Below are positions 36,508 through 50,515 of a stretch of 64,000 nucleotides of DNA, piece by piece. This DNA comes from Tritrichomonas musculus. Its lineage: Eukaryota; Parabasalia; Tritrichomonadida; Tritrichomonadidae. Position 1 is the first letter of the stretch. The number at the start of each line of letters is the position of its first letter. The notes under the pieces are model-generated. The model had not been told where the DNA came from and made no database searches. It saw only the letters and a program-made list of their open reading frames with translations. Location: assembly GCA_039105265.1 (NCBI GenBank), contig JAPFFF010000084.1:1-64000 (forward strand). Direction: 5' to 3'. Position numbers and translations under genes: made by a program.

Positions 36508-38673
36508 CACAGAAGAATATCTCGATTTTATTATATAAACAGTTCTATTTTGATTTTAAATATTATTCAGTAATCAGAATTAAAGAAAGGAATACATGAA
36601 CACGGAAACGAATACAGACGGGAACACGGAAGACCTTAAAGAATTTATTTTACAGATGGTTATACTTTACTTATATTTGAAGATGCAGGATTCGAAAGAC
36701 AAACGTACAGAACGGAATACATGAACACGGAAACGAATACAGACGGGAACACGGAAGACCTTAAAGAATTTATTTTACAGATGGTTATACTTTACTTATA
36801 TTTGAAGATGCAGGATTCGAAAGACAAACGTACAGAACGGAATACATGAACACGGAAACGAATACAGACGGGAACACGGAAGACCTTAAAGAATTTATTT
36901 TACAGATGGTTATACTTTACTTATATTTGAAGATGCAGGATTCGAAAGACAAACGTACAGAACGGAATACATGAACACGGAAACGAATACAGACGGGAAC
37001 ACGGAAGACCTTAAAGAATTTATTTTACAGATGGTTATACTTTACTTATATTTGAAGATGCAGGATTCGAAAGACAAACGTACAGAACGGAATACATGAA
37101 CACGGAAACGAATACAGACGGGAACACGGAAGACCTTAAAGAATTTATTTTACAGATGGTTATACTTTACTTATATTTGAAGATGCAGGATTCGAAAGAC
37201 AAACGTACAGAACGGAATACATGATCACGGAAACGAATACAGACGGGAACACGGAAGACCTTAAAGAATTTATTTTACAGATGGTTATACTTTACTTATA
37301 TTTGAAGATGCAGGATTCGAAAGACAAACGTACAGAACGGAATACATGAACACGGAAACGAATACAGACGGGAACACGGAAGACCTTAAAGAATTTATTT
37401 TACAGATGGTTATACTTTACTTATATTTGAAGATGCAGGATTCGAAAGACAAACGTACAGAACGGAATACATGAACACGGAAACGAATACAGACGGGAAC
37501 ACGGAAGACCTTAAAGAATTTATTTTACAGATGGTTATACTTTACTTATATTTGAAGATGCAGGATTCGAAAGACAAACGTACAGAACGGAATACATGAA
37601 CACGGAAACGAATACAGACGGGAACACGGAAGACCTTAAAGAATTTATTTTACAGATGGTTATACTTTACTTATATTTGAAGATGCAGGATTCGAAAGAC
37701 AAACGTACAGAACGGAATACATGAACACGGAAACGAATACAGACGGGAACACGGAAGACCTTAAAGAATTTATTTTACAGATGGTTATACTTTACTTATA
37801 TTTGAAGATGCAGGATTCGAAAGACAAACGTACAGAACGGAATACATGATCACGGAAACGAATACAGACGGGAACACGGAAGACCTTAAAGAATTTATTT
37901 TACAGATGGTTATACTTTACTTATATTTGAAGATGCAGGATTCGAAAGACAAACGTACAGAACGGAATACATGAACACGGAAACGAATACAGACGGGAAC
38001 ACGGAAGACCTTAAAGAATTTATTTTACAGATGGTTATACTTTACTTATATTTGAAGATGCAGGATTCGAAAGACAAACGTACGGAACGGAATACATGAT
38101 CACGGAAACGAATACAGAAACGAACACAGAAGAATATCTCGAAATTATGTTATATAAACAGTTCTATTTTGATTTTAAATATTATTCAGTAATCAGAATT
38201 AAAGAAAGGAATACATGAACACGGAAACGAATACAGACGGGAACACGGAAGACCTTAAAGAATTTATTTTACAGATGGTTATACTTTACTTATATTTGAA
38301 GATGCAGGATTCGAAAGACAAACGTACAGAACGGAATACATGAACACGGAAACGAATACAGACGGGAACACGGAAGACCTTAAAGAATTTATTTTACAGA
38401 TGGTTATACTTTACTTATATTTGAAGATGCAGGATTCGAAAGACAAACGTACAGAACGGAATACATGAACACGGAAACGAATACAGACGGGAACACGGAA
38501 GACCTTAAAGAATTTATTTTACAGATGGTTATACTTTACTTATATTTGAAGATGCAGGATTCGAAAGACAAACGTACAGAACGGAATACATGAACACGGA
38601 AACGAATACAGAAACGAACACAGAAGAATATCTCGATTTTATTATATAAACAGTTCTATTTTGATTTTAAATA
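36508..38673 (+). repeat. A/B array 11
   Basis: B1 tail, twelve A (6th and 11th begin ATGATC), B2 38096, three A, B1' 38590-38673 (ATGAAC). It is 125 bp longer than arrays 5 and 14 because of one extra A before B1', and its 10th A lacks the ATGATC variant they have. The array contains the join between the two 10-kb tandem copies. Confidence 0.93.
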
Positions 38674-39183
38674 ATCAGATGAACGTCGATCGGCATGCAC
38701 TTCCCCGCTCGACCAACCAACAACGCAAATCACACGCACAATCAATGCAACACATATTCGCTATACAAAGTCTCACACATTAGCAGACACGCCGGCCGAT
38801 GCTGATATACAATCAACATCGGCCGGCGAGTGGCAAAGTAACTCAGGCAGAAAAATGTTTTAACACTCATTAGGCATAACATGCAAACAATATCAGACGC
38901 AACAGAAGAACAGAAACAAAAAATTTTTATCAGATGAACTTCGACCAGCAGGCACTTCCCCGCTCGACCAACCAACAACGCAAATCACACGCACAATCAA
39001 TGCAACACATATTCGCTATACAAAGTCTCACACATTAGCAGACACGCCGGCCGATGCTGATATACAATCAACATCGGCCGGCGAGTGGCAAAGTAACTCA
39101 GGCAGAAAAATGTTTTAACACTCATTAGGCATAACATGCAAACAATATCAGACGCAACAGAAGAACAGAAACAAAAAATTTTT
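38674..39183 (+). repeat. C cluster 11: two C units, T exit
   Basis: Units at 38674 and 38929. Confidence 0.94.
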
Positions 39184-39423
39184 ATCAGATGAACTTCGAC
39201 CAAAGAAGCAAGCAAATCGCACGTACAAGCAATACATGTATACTTTTTTTTTTCATTTTTATCTTATCTTATCTTTTTGTATTTTTTTTTTTTTTTAAAG
39301 CCTTTTTATTTATTTTTTGTAATATATTTTTTATTTTACTAGTTTTGATACTATATTTTATATATTTTTCTTTTCTTTTTTTTTTAATTTAAGATATGTA
39401 TTTGAAGAAGATTTTTTGCAAGC
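39184..39423 (+). repeat. T segment 7 (240 bp)
   Basis: Common form, followed by A* at 39424. Confidence 0.92.
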
Positions 39424-42400
39424 ATGGAAACGAATACAGACGGGAACACGGAAGACCTTAAAGAATTTATTTTACAGATGGTTATACTTTACTTATATTT
39501 GAAGATGCAGGATTCGAAAGACAAACGTACAGAACGGAATACATGAACACGGAAACGAATACAGACGGGAACACGGAAGACCTTAAAGAATTTATTTTAC
39601 AGATGGTTATACTTTACTTATATTTGAAGATGCAGGATTCGAAAGACAAACGTACAGAACGGAATACATGAACACGGAAACGAATACAGACGGGAACACG
39701 GAAGACCTTAAAGAATTTATTTTACAGATGGTTATACTTTACTTATATTTGAAGATGCAGGATTCGAAAGACAAACGTACAGAACGGAATACATGAACAC
39801 GGAAACGAATACAGACGGGAACACGGAAGACCTTAAAGAATTTATTTTACAGATGGTTATACTTTACTTATATTTGAAGATGCAGGATTCGAAAGACAAA
39901 CGTACAGAACGGAATACATGAACACGGAAACGAATACAGAAACGAACACGGAAGACCTTAAAGAATTTATTTTACAGATGGTTATACTTTACTTATATTT
40001 GAAGATGCAGGATTCGAAAGACAAACGTACAGAACGGAATACATGAACACGGAAACGAATACAGAAACGAACACAGAAGAATATCTCGATTTTATTATAT
40101 AAACAGTTCTATTTTGATTTTAAATATTATTCAGTAATCAGAATTAAAGAAAGGAATACATGAACACGGAAACGAATACAGACGGGAACACGGAAGACCT
40201 TAAAGAATTTATTTTACAGATGGTTATACTTTACTTATATTTGAAGATGCAGGATTCGAAAGACAAACGTACAGAACGGAATACATGAACACGGAAACGA
40301 ATACAGACGGGAACACGGAAGACCTTAAAGAATTTATTTTACAGATGGTTATACTTTACTTATATTTGAAGATGCAGGATTCGAAAGACAAACGTACAGA
40401 ACGGAATACATGAACACGGAAACGAATACAGACGGGAACACGGAAGACCTTAAAGAATTTATTTTACAGATGGTTATACTTTACTTATATTTGAAGATGC
40501 AGGATTCGAAAGACAAACGTACAGAACGGAATACATGAACACGGAAACGAATACAGACGGGAACACGGAAGACCTTAAAGAATTTATTTTACAGATGGTT
40601 ATACTTTACTTATATTTGAAGATGCAGGATTCGAAAGACAAACGTACAGAACGGAATACATGAACACGGAAACGAATACAGAAACGAACACAGAAGAATA
40701 TCTCGATTTTATTATATAAACAGTTCTATTTTGATTTTAAATATTATTCAGTAATCAGAATTAAAGAAAGGAATACATGAACACGGAAACGAATACAGAC
40801 GGGAACACGGAAGACCTTAAAGAATTTATTTTACAGATGGTTATACTTTACTTATATTTGAAGATGCAGGATTCGAAAGACAAACGTACAGAACGGAATA
40901 CATGAACACGGAAACGAATACAGACGGGAACACGGAAGACCTTAAAGAATTTATTTTACAGATGGTTATACTTTACTTATATTTGAAGATGCAGGATTCG
41001 AAAGACAAACGTACAGAACGGAATACATGAACACGGAAACGAATACAGACGGGAACACGGAAGACCTTAAAGAATTTATTTTACAGATGGTTATACTTTA
41101 CTTATATTTGAAGATGCAGGATTCGAAAGACAAACGTACAGAACGGAATACATGAACACGGAAACGAATACAGACGGGAACACGGAAGACCTTAAAGAAT
41201 TTATTTTACAGATGGTTATACTTTACTTATATTTGAAGATGCAGGATTCGAAAGACAAACGTACAGAACGGAATACATGAACACGGAAACGAATACAGAC
41301 GGGAACACGGAAGACCTTAAAGAATTTATTTTACAGATGGTTATACTTTACTTATATTTGAAGATGCAGGATTCGAAAGACAAACGTACAGAACGGAATA
41401 CATGAACACGGAAACGAATACAGAAACGAACACAGAAGAATATCTCGAAATTATGTTATATAAACAGTTCTATTTTGATTTTAAATATTATTCAGTAATC
41501 AGAATTAAAGAAAGGAATACATGAACACGGAAACGAATACAGACGGGAACACGGAAGACCTTAAAGAATTTATTTTACAGATGGTTATACTTTACTTATA
41601 TTTGAAGATGCAGGATTCGAAAGACAAACGTACAGAACGGAATACATGAACACGGAAACGAATACAGAAACGAACACAGAAGAATATCTCGAAATTATGT
41701 TATATAAACAGTTCTATTTTGATTTTAAATATTATTCAGTAATCAGAATTAAAGAAAGGAATACATGAACACGGAAACGAATACAGACGGGAACACGGAA
41801 GACCTTAAAGAATTTATTTTACAGATGGTTATACTTTACTTATATTTGAAGATGCAGGATTCGAAAGACAAACGTACAGAACGGAATACATGAACACGGA
41901 AACGAATACAGACGGGAACACGGAAGACCTTAAAGAATTTATTTTACAGATGGTTATACTTTACTTATATTTGAAGATGCAGGATTCGAAAGACAAACGT
42001 ACGGAACGGAATACATGATCACGGAAACGAATACAGAAACGAACACAGAAGAATATCTCGAAATTATGTTATATAAACAGTTCTATTTTGATTTTAAATA
42101 TTATTCAGTAATCAGAATTAAAGAAAGGAATACATGAACACGGAAACGAATACAGACGGGAACACGGAAGACCTTAAAGAATTTATTTTACAGATGGTTA
42201 TACTTTACTTATATTTGAAGATGCAGGATTCGAAAGACAAACGTACAGAACGGAATACATGATCACGGAAACGAATACAGAAACGAACACAGAAGAATAT
42301 CTCGAAATTATGTTATATAAACAGTTCTATTTTGATTTTAAATATTATTCAGTAATCAGAATTAAAGAAAGGAATACATGAACACGGAAACGAATACAGA

Positions 42401-42711
42401 CGGGAACACGGAAGACCTTAAAGAATTTATTTTACAGATGGTTATACTTTACTTATATTTGAAGATGCAGGATTCGAAAGACAAACGTACAGAACGGAAT
42501 ACATGAACACGGAAACGAATACAGACGGGAACACGGAAGACCTTAAAGAATTTATTTTACAGATGGTTATACTTTACTTATATTTGAAGATGCAGGATTC
42601 GAAAGACAAACGTACAGAACGGAATACATGAACACGGAAACGAATACAGAAACGAACACAGAAGAATATCTCGATTTTATTATATAAACAGTTCTATTTT
42701 GATTTTAAATA
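39424..42711 (+). repeat. A/B array 12
   Basis: Unit order as array 9 shifted by 10,018 bp, including A' at 39918 and B2 at 41402, 41646, 42015 and 42259. Confidence 0.93.
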
Positions 42712-43476
42712 ATCAGATGAACGTCGATCGGCATGCACTTCCCCGCTCGACCAACCAACAACGCAAATCACACGCACAATCAATGCAACACATATTCGCT
42801 ATACAAAGTCTCACACATTAGCAGACACGCCGGCCGATGCTGATATACAATCAACATCGGCCGGCGAGTGGCAAAGTAACTCAGGCAGAAAAATGTTTTA
42901 ACACTCATTAGGCATAACATGCAAACAATATCAGACGCAACAGAAGAACAGAAACAAAAAATTTTTATCAGATGAACTTCGACCAGCAGGCACTTCCCCG
43001 CTCGACCAACCAACAACGCAAATCACACGCACAATCAATGCAACACATATTCGCTATACAAAGTCTCACACATTAGCAGACACGCCGGCCGATGCTGATA
43101 TACAATCAACATCGGCCGGCGAGTGGCAAAGTAACTCAGGCAGAAAAATGTTTTAACACTCATTAGGCATAACATGCAAACAATATCAGACGCAACAGAA
43201 GAACAGAAACAAAAAATTTTTATCAGATGAACTTCGACCAGCAGGCACTTCCCCGCTCGACCAACCAACAACGCAAATCACACGCACAATCAATGCAACA
43301 CATATTCGCTATACAAAGTCTCACACATTAGCAGACACGCCGGCCGATGCTGATATACAATCAACATCGGCCGGCGAGTGGCAAAGTAACTCAGGCAGAA
43401 AAATGTTTTAACACTCATTAGGCATAACATGCAAACAATATCAGACGCAACAGAAGAACAGAAACAAAAAATTTTT
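42712..43476 (+). repeat. C cluster 12: three C units, T exit
   Basis: Units at 42712, 42967 and 43222. Confidence 0.94.
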
Positions 43477-43716
43477 ATCAGATGAACTTCGACCAAAGAA
43501 GCAAGCAAATCGCACGTACAAGCAATACATGTATACTTTTTTTTTTCATTTTTATCTTATCTTATCTTTTTGTATTTTTTTTTTTTTTTAAAGCCTTTTT
43601 ATTTATTTTTTGTAATATATTTTTTATTTTACTAGTTTTGATACTATATTTTATATATTTTTCTTTTCTTTTTTTTTTAATTTAAGATATGTATTTGAAG
43701 AAGATTTTTTGCAAGC
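43477..43716 (+). repeat. T segment 8 (240 bp)
   Basis: Common form, followed by A* at 43717. Confidence 0.92.
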
Positions 43717-45786
43717 ATGGAAACGAATACAGACGGGAACACGGAAGACCTTAAAGAATTTATTTTACAGATGGTTATACTTTACTTATATTTGAAGATG
43801 CAGGATTCGAAAGACAAACGTACAGAACGGAATACATGAACACGGAAACGAATACAGACGGGAACACGGAAGACCTTAAAGAATTTATTTTACAGATGGT
43901 TATACTTTACTTATATTTGAAGATGCAGGATTCGAAAGACAAACGTACAGAACGGAATACATGAACACGGAAACGAATACAGACGGGAACACGGAAGACC
44001 TTAAAGAATTTATTTTACAGATGGTTATACTTTACTTATATTTGAAGATGCAGGATTCGAAAGACAAACGTACAGAACGGAATACATGAACACGGAAACG
44101 AATACAGACGGGAACACGGAAGACCTTAAAGAATTTATTTTACAGATGGTTATACTTTACTTATATTTGAAGATGCAGGATTCGAAAGACAAACGTACAG
44201 AACGGAATACATGAACACGGAAACGAATACAGACGGGAACACGGAAGACCTTAAAGAATTTATTTTACAGATGGTTATACTTTACTTATATTTGAAGATG
44301 CAGGATTCGAAAGACAAACGTACAGAACGGAATACATGAACACGGAAACGAATACAGACGGGAACACGGAAGACCTTAAAGAATTTATTTTACAGATGGT
44401 TATACTTTACTTATATTTGAAGATGCAGGATTCGAAAGACAAACGTACAGAACGGAATACATGAACACGGAAACGAATACAGACGGGAACACGGAAGACC
44501 TTAAAGAATTTATTTTACAGATGGTTATACTTTACTTATATTTGAAGATGCAGGATTCGAAAGACAAACGTACAGAACGGAATACATGAACACGGAAACG
44601 AATACAGACGGGAACACGGAAGACCTTAAAGAATTTATTTTACAGATGGTTATACTTTACTTATATTTGAAGATGCAGGATTCGAAAGACAAACGTACAG
44701 AACGGAATACATGAACACGGAAACGAATACAGACGGGAACACGGAAGACCTTAAAGAATTTATTTTACAGATGGTTATACTTTACTTATATTTGAAGATG
44801 CAGGATTCGAAAGACAAACGTACAGAACGGAATACATGAACACGGAAACGAATACAGAAACGAACACAGAAGAATATCTCGATTTTATTATATAAACAGT
44901 TCTATTTTGATTTTAAATATTATTCAGTAATCAGAATTAAAGAAAGGAATACATGAACACGGAAACGAATACAGACGGGAACACGGAAGACCTTAAAGAA
45001 TTTATTTTACAGATGGTTATACTTTACTTATATTTGAAGATGCAGGATTCGAAAGACAAACGTACAGAACGGAATACATGAACACGGAAACGAATACAGA
45101 CGGGAACACGGAAGACCTTAAAGAATTTATTTTACAGATGGTTATACTTTACTTATATTTGAAGATGCAGGATTCGAAAGACAAACGTACAGAACGGAAT
45201 ACATGAACACGGAAACGAATACAGACGGGAACACGGAAGACCTTAAAGAATTTATTTTACAGATGGTTATACTTTACTTATATTTGAAGATGCAGGATTC
45301 GAAAGACAAACGTACAGAACGGAATACATGAACACGGAAACGAATACAGACGGGAACACGGAAGACCTTAAAGAATTTATTTTACAGATGGTTATACTTT
45401 ACTTATATTTGAAGATGCAGGATTCGAAAGACAAACGTACAGAACGGAATACATGAACACGGAAACGAATACAGACGGGAACACGGAAGACCTTAAAGAA
45501 TTTATTTTACAGATGGTTATACTTTACTTATATTTGAAGATGCAGGATTCGAAAGACAAACGTACAGAACGGAATACATGAACACGGAAACGAATACAGA
45601 CGGGAACACGGAAGACCTTAAAGAATTTATTTTACAGATGGTTATACTTTACTTATATTTGAAGATGCAGGATTCGAAAGACAAACGTACAGAACGGAAT
45701 ACATGATCACGGAAACGAATACAGAAACGAACACAGAAGAATATCTCGATTTTATTATATAAACAGTTCTATTTTGATTTTAAATA
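43717..45786 (+). repeat. A/B array 13
   Basis: A* and eight A, B1 44836, six A, B1' 45703-45786 (ATGATC). Confidence 0.93.
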
Positions 45787-46525
45787 ATCAGATGAACGTC
45801 GATCGGCATGCACTTCCCCGCTCGACCAACCAACAACGCAAATCACACGCACAATCAATGCAACACATATTCGCTATACAAAGTCTCACACATTAGCAGA
45901 CACGCCGGCCGATGCTGATATACAATCAACATCGGCCGGCGAGTGGCAAAGTAACTCAGGCAGAAAAATGTTTTAACACTCATTAGGCATAACATGCAAA
46001 CAATATCAGACGCAACAGAAGAACAGAAACAAAAAATTTTTATCAGATGAACTTCGACCAGCAGGCACTTCCCCGCTCGACCAACCAACAACGCAAATCA
46101 CACGCACAATCAATGCAACACATATTCGCTATACAAAGTCTCACACATTAGCAGACACGCCGGCCGATGCTGATATACAATCAACATCGGCCGGCGAGTG
46201 GCAAAGTAACTCAGGCAGAAAAATGTTTTAACACTCATTAGGCATAACATGCAAACAATATCAGACGCAACAGAAGAACAGAAACAAAAAATTTTTATCA
46301 GATGAACTTCGACCAGCAGGCACTTCCCCGCTCGACCAACCAACAACGCAAATCACACGCACAATCAATGCAACACATATTCGCTATACAAAGTCTCACA
46401 CATTAGCAGACACGCCGGCCGATGCTGATATACAATCAACATCGGCCGGCGAGTGGCAAAGTAACTCAGGCAGAAAAATGTTTTAACACTCATTAGGCAT
46501 AACATGCAAACAATATCAGACGCAA
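45787..46525 (+). repeat. C cluster 13: two full and one truncated C, B1 exit
   Basis: Units at 45787, 46042 and 46297; the third is cut at the standard point. Confidence 0.94.
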
Positions 46526-48566
46526 CACAGAAGAATATCTCGATTTTATTATATAAACAGTTCTATTTTGATTTTAAATATTATTCAGTAATCAGAATTA
46601 AAGAAAGGAATACATGAACACGGAAACGAATACAGACGGGAACACGGAAGACCTTAAAGAATTTATTTTACAGATGGTTATACTTTACTTATATTTGAAG
46701 ATGCAGGATTCGAAAGACAAACGTACAGAACGGAATACATGAACACGGAAACGAATACAGACGGGAACACGGAAGACCTTAAAGAATTTATTTTACAGAT
46801 GGTTATACTTTACTTATATTTGAAGATGCAGGATTCGAAAGACAAACGTACAGAACGGAATACATGAACACGGAAACGAATACAGACGGGAACACGGAAG
46901 ACCTTAAAGAATTTATTTTACAGATGGTTATACTTTACTTATATTTGAAGATGCAGGATTCGAAAGACAAACGTACAGAACGGAATACATGAACACGGAA
47001 ACGAATACAGACGGGAACACGGAAGACCTTAAAGAATTTATTTTACAGATGGTTATACTTTACTTATATTTGAAGATGCAGGATTCGAAAGACAAACGTA
47101 CAGAACGGAATACATGAACACGGAAACGAATACAGACGGGAACACGGAAGACCTTAAAGAATTTATTTTACAGATGGTTATACTTTACTTATATTTGAAG
47201 ATGCAGGATTCGAAAGACAAACGTACAGAACGGAATACATGATCACGGAAACGAATACAGACGGGAACACGGAAGACCTTAAAGAATTTATTTTACAGAT
47301 GGTTATACTTTACTTATATTTGAAGATGCAGGATTCGAAAGACAAACGTACAGAACGGAATACATGAACACGGAAACGAATACAGACGGGAACACGGAAG
47401 ACCTTAAAGAATTTATTTTACAGATGGTTATACTTTACTTATATTTGAAGATGCAGGATTCGAAAGACAAACGTACAGAACGGAATACATGAACACGGAA
47501 ACGAATACAGACGGGAACACGGAAGACCTTAAAGAATTTATTTTACAGATGGTTATACTTTACTTATATTTGAAGATGCAGGATTCGAAAGACAAACGTA
47601 CAGAACGGAATACATGAACACGGAAACGAATACAGACGGGAACACGGAAGACCTTAAAGAATTTATTTTACAGATGGTTATACTTTACTTATATTTGAAG
47701 ATGCAGGATTCGAAAGACAAACGTACAGAACGGAATACATGATCACGGAAACGAATACAGACGGGAACACGGAAGACCTTAAAGAATTTATTTTACAGAT
47801 GGTTATACTTTACTTATATTTGAAGATGCAGGATTCGAAAGACAAACGTACAGAACGGAATACATGATCACGGAAACGAATACAGACGGGAACACGGAAG
47901 ACCTTAAAGAATTTATTTTACAGATGGTTATACTTTACTTATATTTGAAGATGCAGGATTCGAAAGACAAACGTACAGAACGGAATACATGAACACGGAA
48001 ACGAATACAGACGGGAACACGGAAGACCTTAAAGAATTTATTTTACAGATGGTTATACTTTACTTATATTTGAAGATGCAGGATTCGAAAGACAAACGTA
48101 CGGAACGGAATACATGATCACGGAAACGAATACAGAAACGAACACAGAAGAATATCTCGAAATTATGTTATATAAACAGTTCTATTTTGATTTTAAATAT
48201 TATTCAGTAATCAGAATTAAAGAAAGGAATACATGAACACGGAAACGAATACAGACGGGAACACGGAAGACCTTAAAGAATTTATTTTACAGATGGTTAT
48301 ACTTTACTTATATTTGAAGATGCAGGATTCGAAAGACAAACGTACAGAACGGAATACATGAACACGGAAACGAATACAGACGGGAACACGGAAGACCTTA
48401 AAGAATTTATTTTACAGATGGTTATACTTTACTTATATTTGAAGATGCAGGATTCGAAAGACAAACGTACAGAACGGAATACATGATCACGGAAACGAAT
48501 ACAGAAACGAACACAGAAGAATATCTCGATTTTATTATATAAACAGTTCTATTTTGATTTTAAATA
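46526..48566 (+). repeat. A/B array 14
   Basis: B1 tail, twelve A (47239, 47739 and 47864 begin ATGATC), B2 48114, A A, B1' 48483-48566. Same layout and variant positions as array 5. Confidence 0.93.
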
Positions 48567-49331
48567 ATCAGATGAACGTCGATCGGCATGCACTTCCCCG
48601 CTCGACCAACCAACAACGCAAATCACACGCACAATCAATGCAACACATATTCGCTATACAAAGTCTCACACATTAGCAGACACGCCGGCCGATGCTGATA
48701 TACAATCAACATCGGCCGGCGAGTGGCAAAGTAACTCAGGCAGAAAAATGTTTTAACACTCATTAGGCATAACATGCAAACAATATCAGACGCAACAGAA
48801 GAACAGAAACAAAAAATTTTTATCAGATGAACTTCGACCAGCAGGCACTTCCCCGCTCGACCAACCAACAACGCAAATCACACGCACAATCAATGCAACA
48901 CATATTCGCTATACAAAGTCTCACACATTAGCAGACACGCCGGCCGATGCTGATATACAATCAACATCGGCCGGCGAGTGGCAAAGTAACTCAGGCAGAA
49001 AAATGTTTTAACACTCATTAGGCATAACATGCAAACAATATCAGACGCAACAGAAGAACAGAAACAAAAAATTTTTATCAGATGAACTTCGACCAGCAGG
49101 CACTTCCCCGCTCGACCAACCAACAACGCAAATCACACGCACAATCAATGCAACACATATTCGCTATACAAAGTCTCACACATTAGCAGACACGCCGGCC
49201 GATGCTGATATACAATCAACATCGGCCGGCGAGTGGCAAAGTAACTCAGGCAGAAAAATGTTTTAACACTCATTAGGCATAACATGCAAACAATATCAGA
49301 CGCAACAGAAGAACAGAAACAAAAAATTTTT
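48567..49331 (+). repeat. C cluster 14: three C units, T exit
   Basis: Units at 48567, 48822 and 49077. The left side matches cluster 5, which ends in a truncated C; here the third C is complete and a T segment follows. It looks like a recombinant between the two cluster classes. Confidence 0.93.
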
Positions 49332-49569
49332 ATCAGATGAACTTCGACCAAAGAAGCAAGCAAATCGCACGTACAAGCAATACATGTATACTTTTTTTTT
49401 CATTTTTATCTTATCTTATCTTTTTGTATTTTTTTTTTTTTTAAAGCCTTTTTATTTATTTTTTGTAATATATTTTTTATTTTACTAGTTTTGATACTAT
49501 ATTTTATATATTTTTCTTTTCTTTTTTTTTTAATTTAAGATATGTATTTGAAGAAGATTTTTTGCAAGC
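49332..49569 (+). repeat. T segment 9 (238 bp)
   Basis: T runs of 9 and 14, a combination found in no other copy. Confidence 0.92.
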
Positions 49570-50022
49570 ATGGAAACGAATACAGACGGGAACACGGAAG
49601 ACCTTAAAGAATTTATTTTACAGATGGTTATACTTTACTTATATTTGAAGATGCAGGATTCGAAAGACAAACGTACAGAACGGAATACATGAACACGGAA
49701 ACGAATACAGACGGGAACACGGAAGACCTTAAAGAATTTATTTTACAGATGGTTATACTTTACTTATATTTGAAGATGCAGGATTCGAAAGACAAACGTA
49801 CAGAACGGAATACATGAACACGGAAACGAATACAGACGGGAACACGGAAGACCTTAAAGAATTTATTTTACAGATGGTTATACTTTACTTATATTTGAAG
49901 ATGCAGGATTCGAAAGACAAACGTACAGAACGGAATACATGATCACGGAAACGAATACAGAAACGAACACAGAAGAATATCTCGATTTTATTATATAAAC
50001 AGTTCTATTTTGATTTTAAATA
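49570..50022 (+). repeat. A/B array 15 (shortest, 453 bp)
   Basis: Only A*, A, A and B1' 49939-50022. Its last units match the end of array 6 at +33,163 bp; the rest of array 6 has no counterpart here. Confidence 0.93.
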
Positions 50023-50277
50023 ATCAGATGAACGTCGATCGGCATGCACTTCCCCGCTCGACCAACCAACAACGCAAATCACACGCACAATCAATGCAAC
50101 ACATATTCGCTATACAAAGTCTCACACATTAGCAGACACGCCGGCCGATGCTGATATACAATCAACATCGGCCGGCGAGTGGCAAAGTAACTCAGGCAGA
50201 AAAATGTTTTAACACTCATTAGGCATAACATGCAAACAATATCAGACGCAACAGAAGAACAGAAACAAAAAATATTT
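50023..50277 (+). repeat. C cluster 15: single C unit, T exit
   Basis: Carries the same private T-to-A as cluster 6, confirming its copy relationship. Confidence 0.94.
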
Positions 50278-50515
50278 ATCAGATGAACTTCGACCAAAGA
50301 AGCAAGCAAATCGCACGTACAAGCAATACATGTATACTTTTTTTTTTCATTTTTATCTTATCTTATCTTTTTGTATTTTTTTTTTTTTAAAGCCTTTTTA
50401 TTTATTTTTTGTAATATATTTTTTATTTTACTAGTTTTGATACTATATTTTATATATTTTTCTTTTCTTTTTTTTTTAATTTAAGATATGTATTTGAAGA
50501 AGATTTTTTGCAAGC
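50278..50515 (+). repeat. T segment 10 (238 bp)
   Basis: T runs of 10 and 13, as in the segment at 17115. Confidence 0.92.

Larger units (their letters stand above)
28197..48482 (+). repeat. 10,018-bp higher-order repeat, two tandem copies
   Basis: Every monomer boundary in 28197-38464 recurs at +10,018 bp (38215-48482): clusters 8, 9, 10 correspond to 11, 12, 13, and arrays 9, 10, 11 to 12, 13, 14. The shared two-A overlap (38215-38464) is what an unequal crossover between A units would leave. One difference seen: 37721 begins ATGAAC, 47739 begins ATGATC. Confidence 0.9.
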
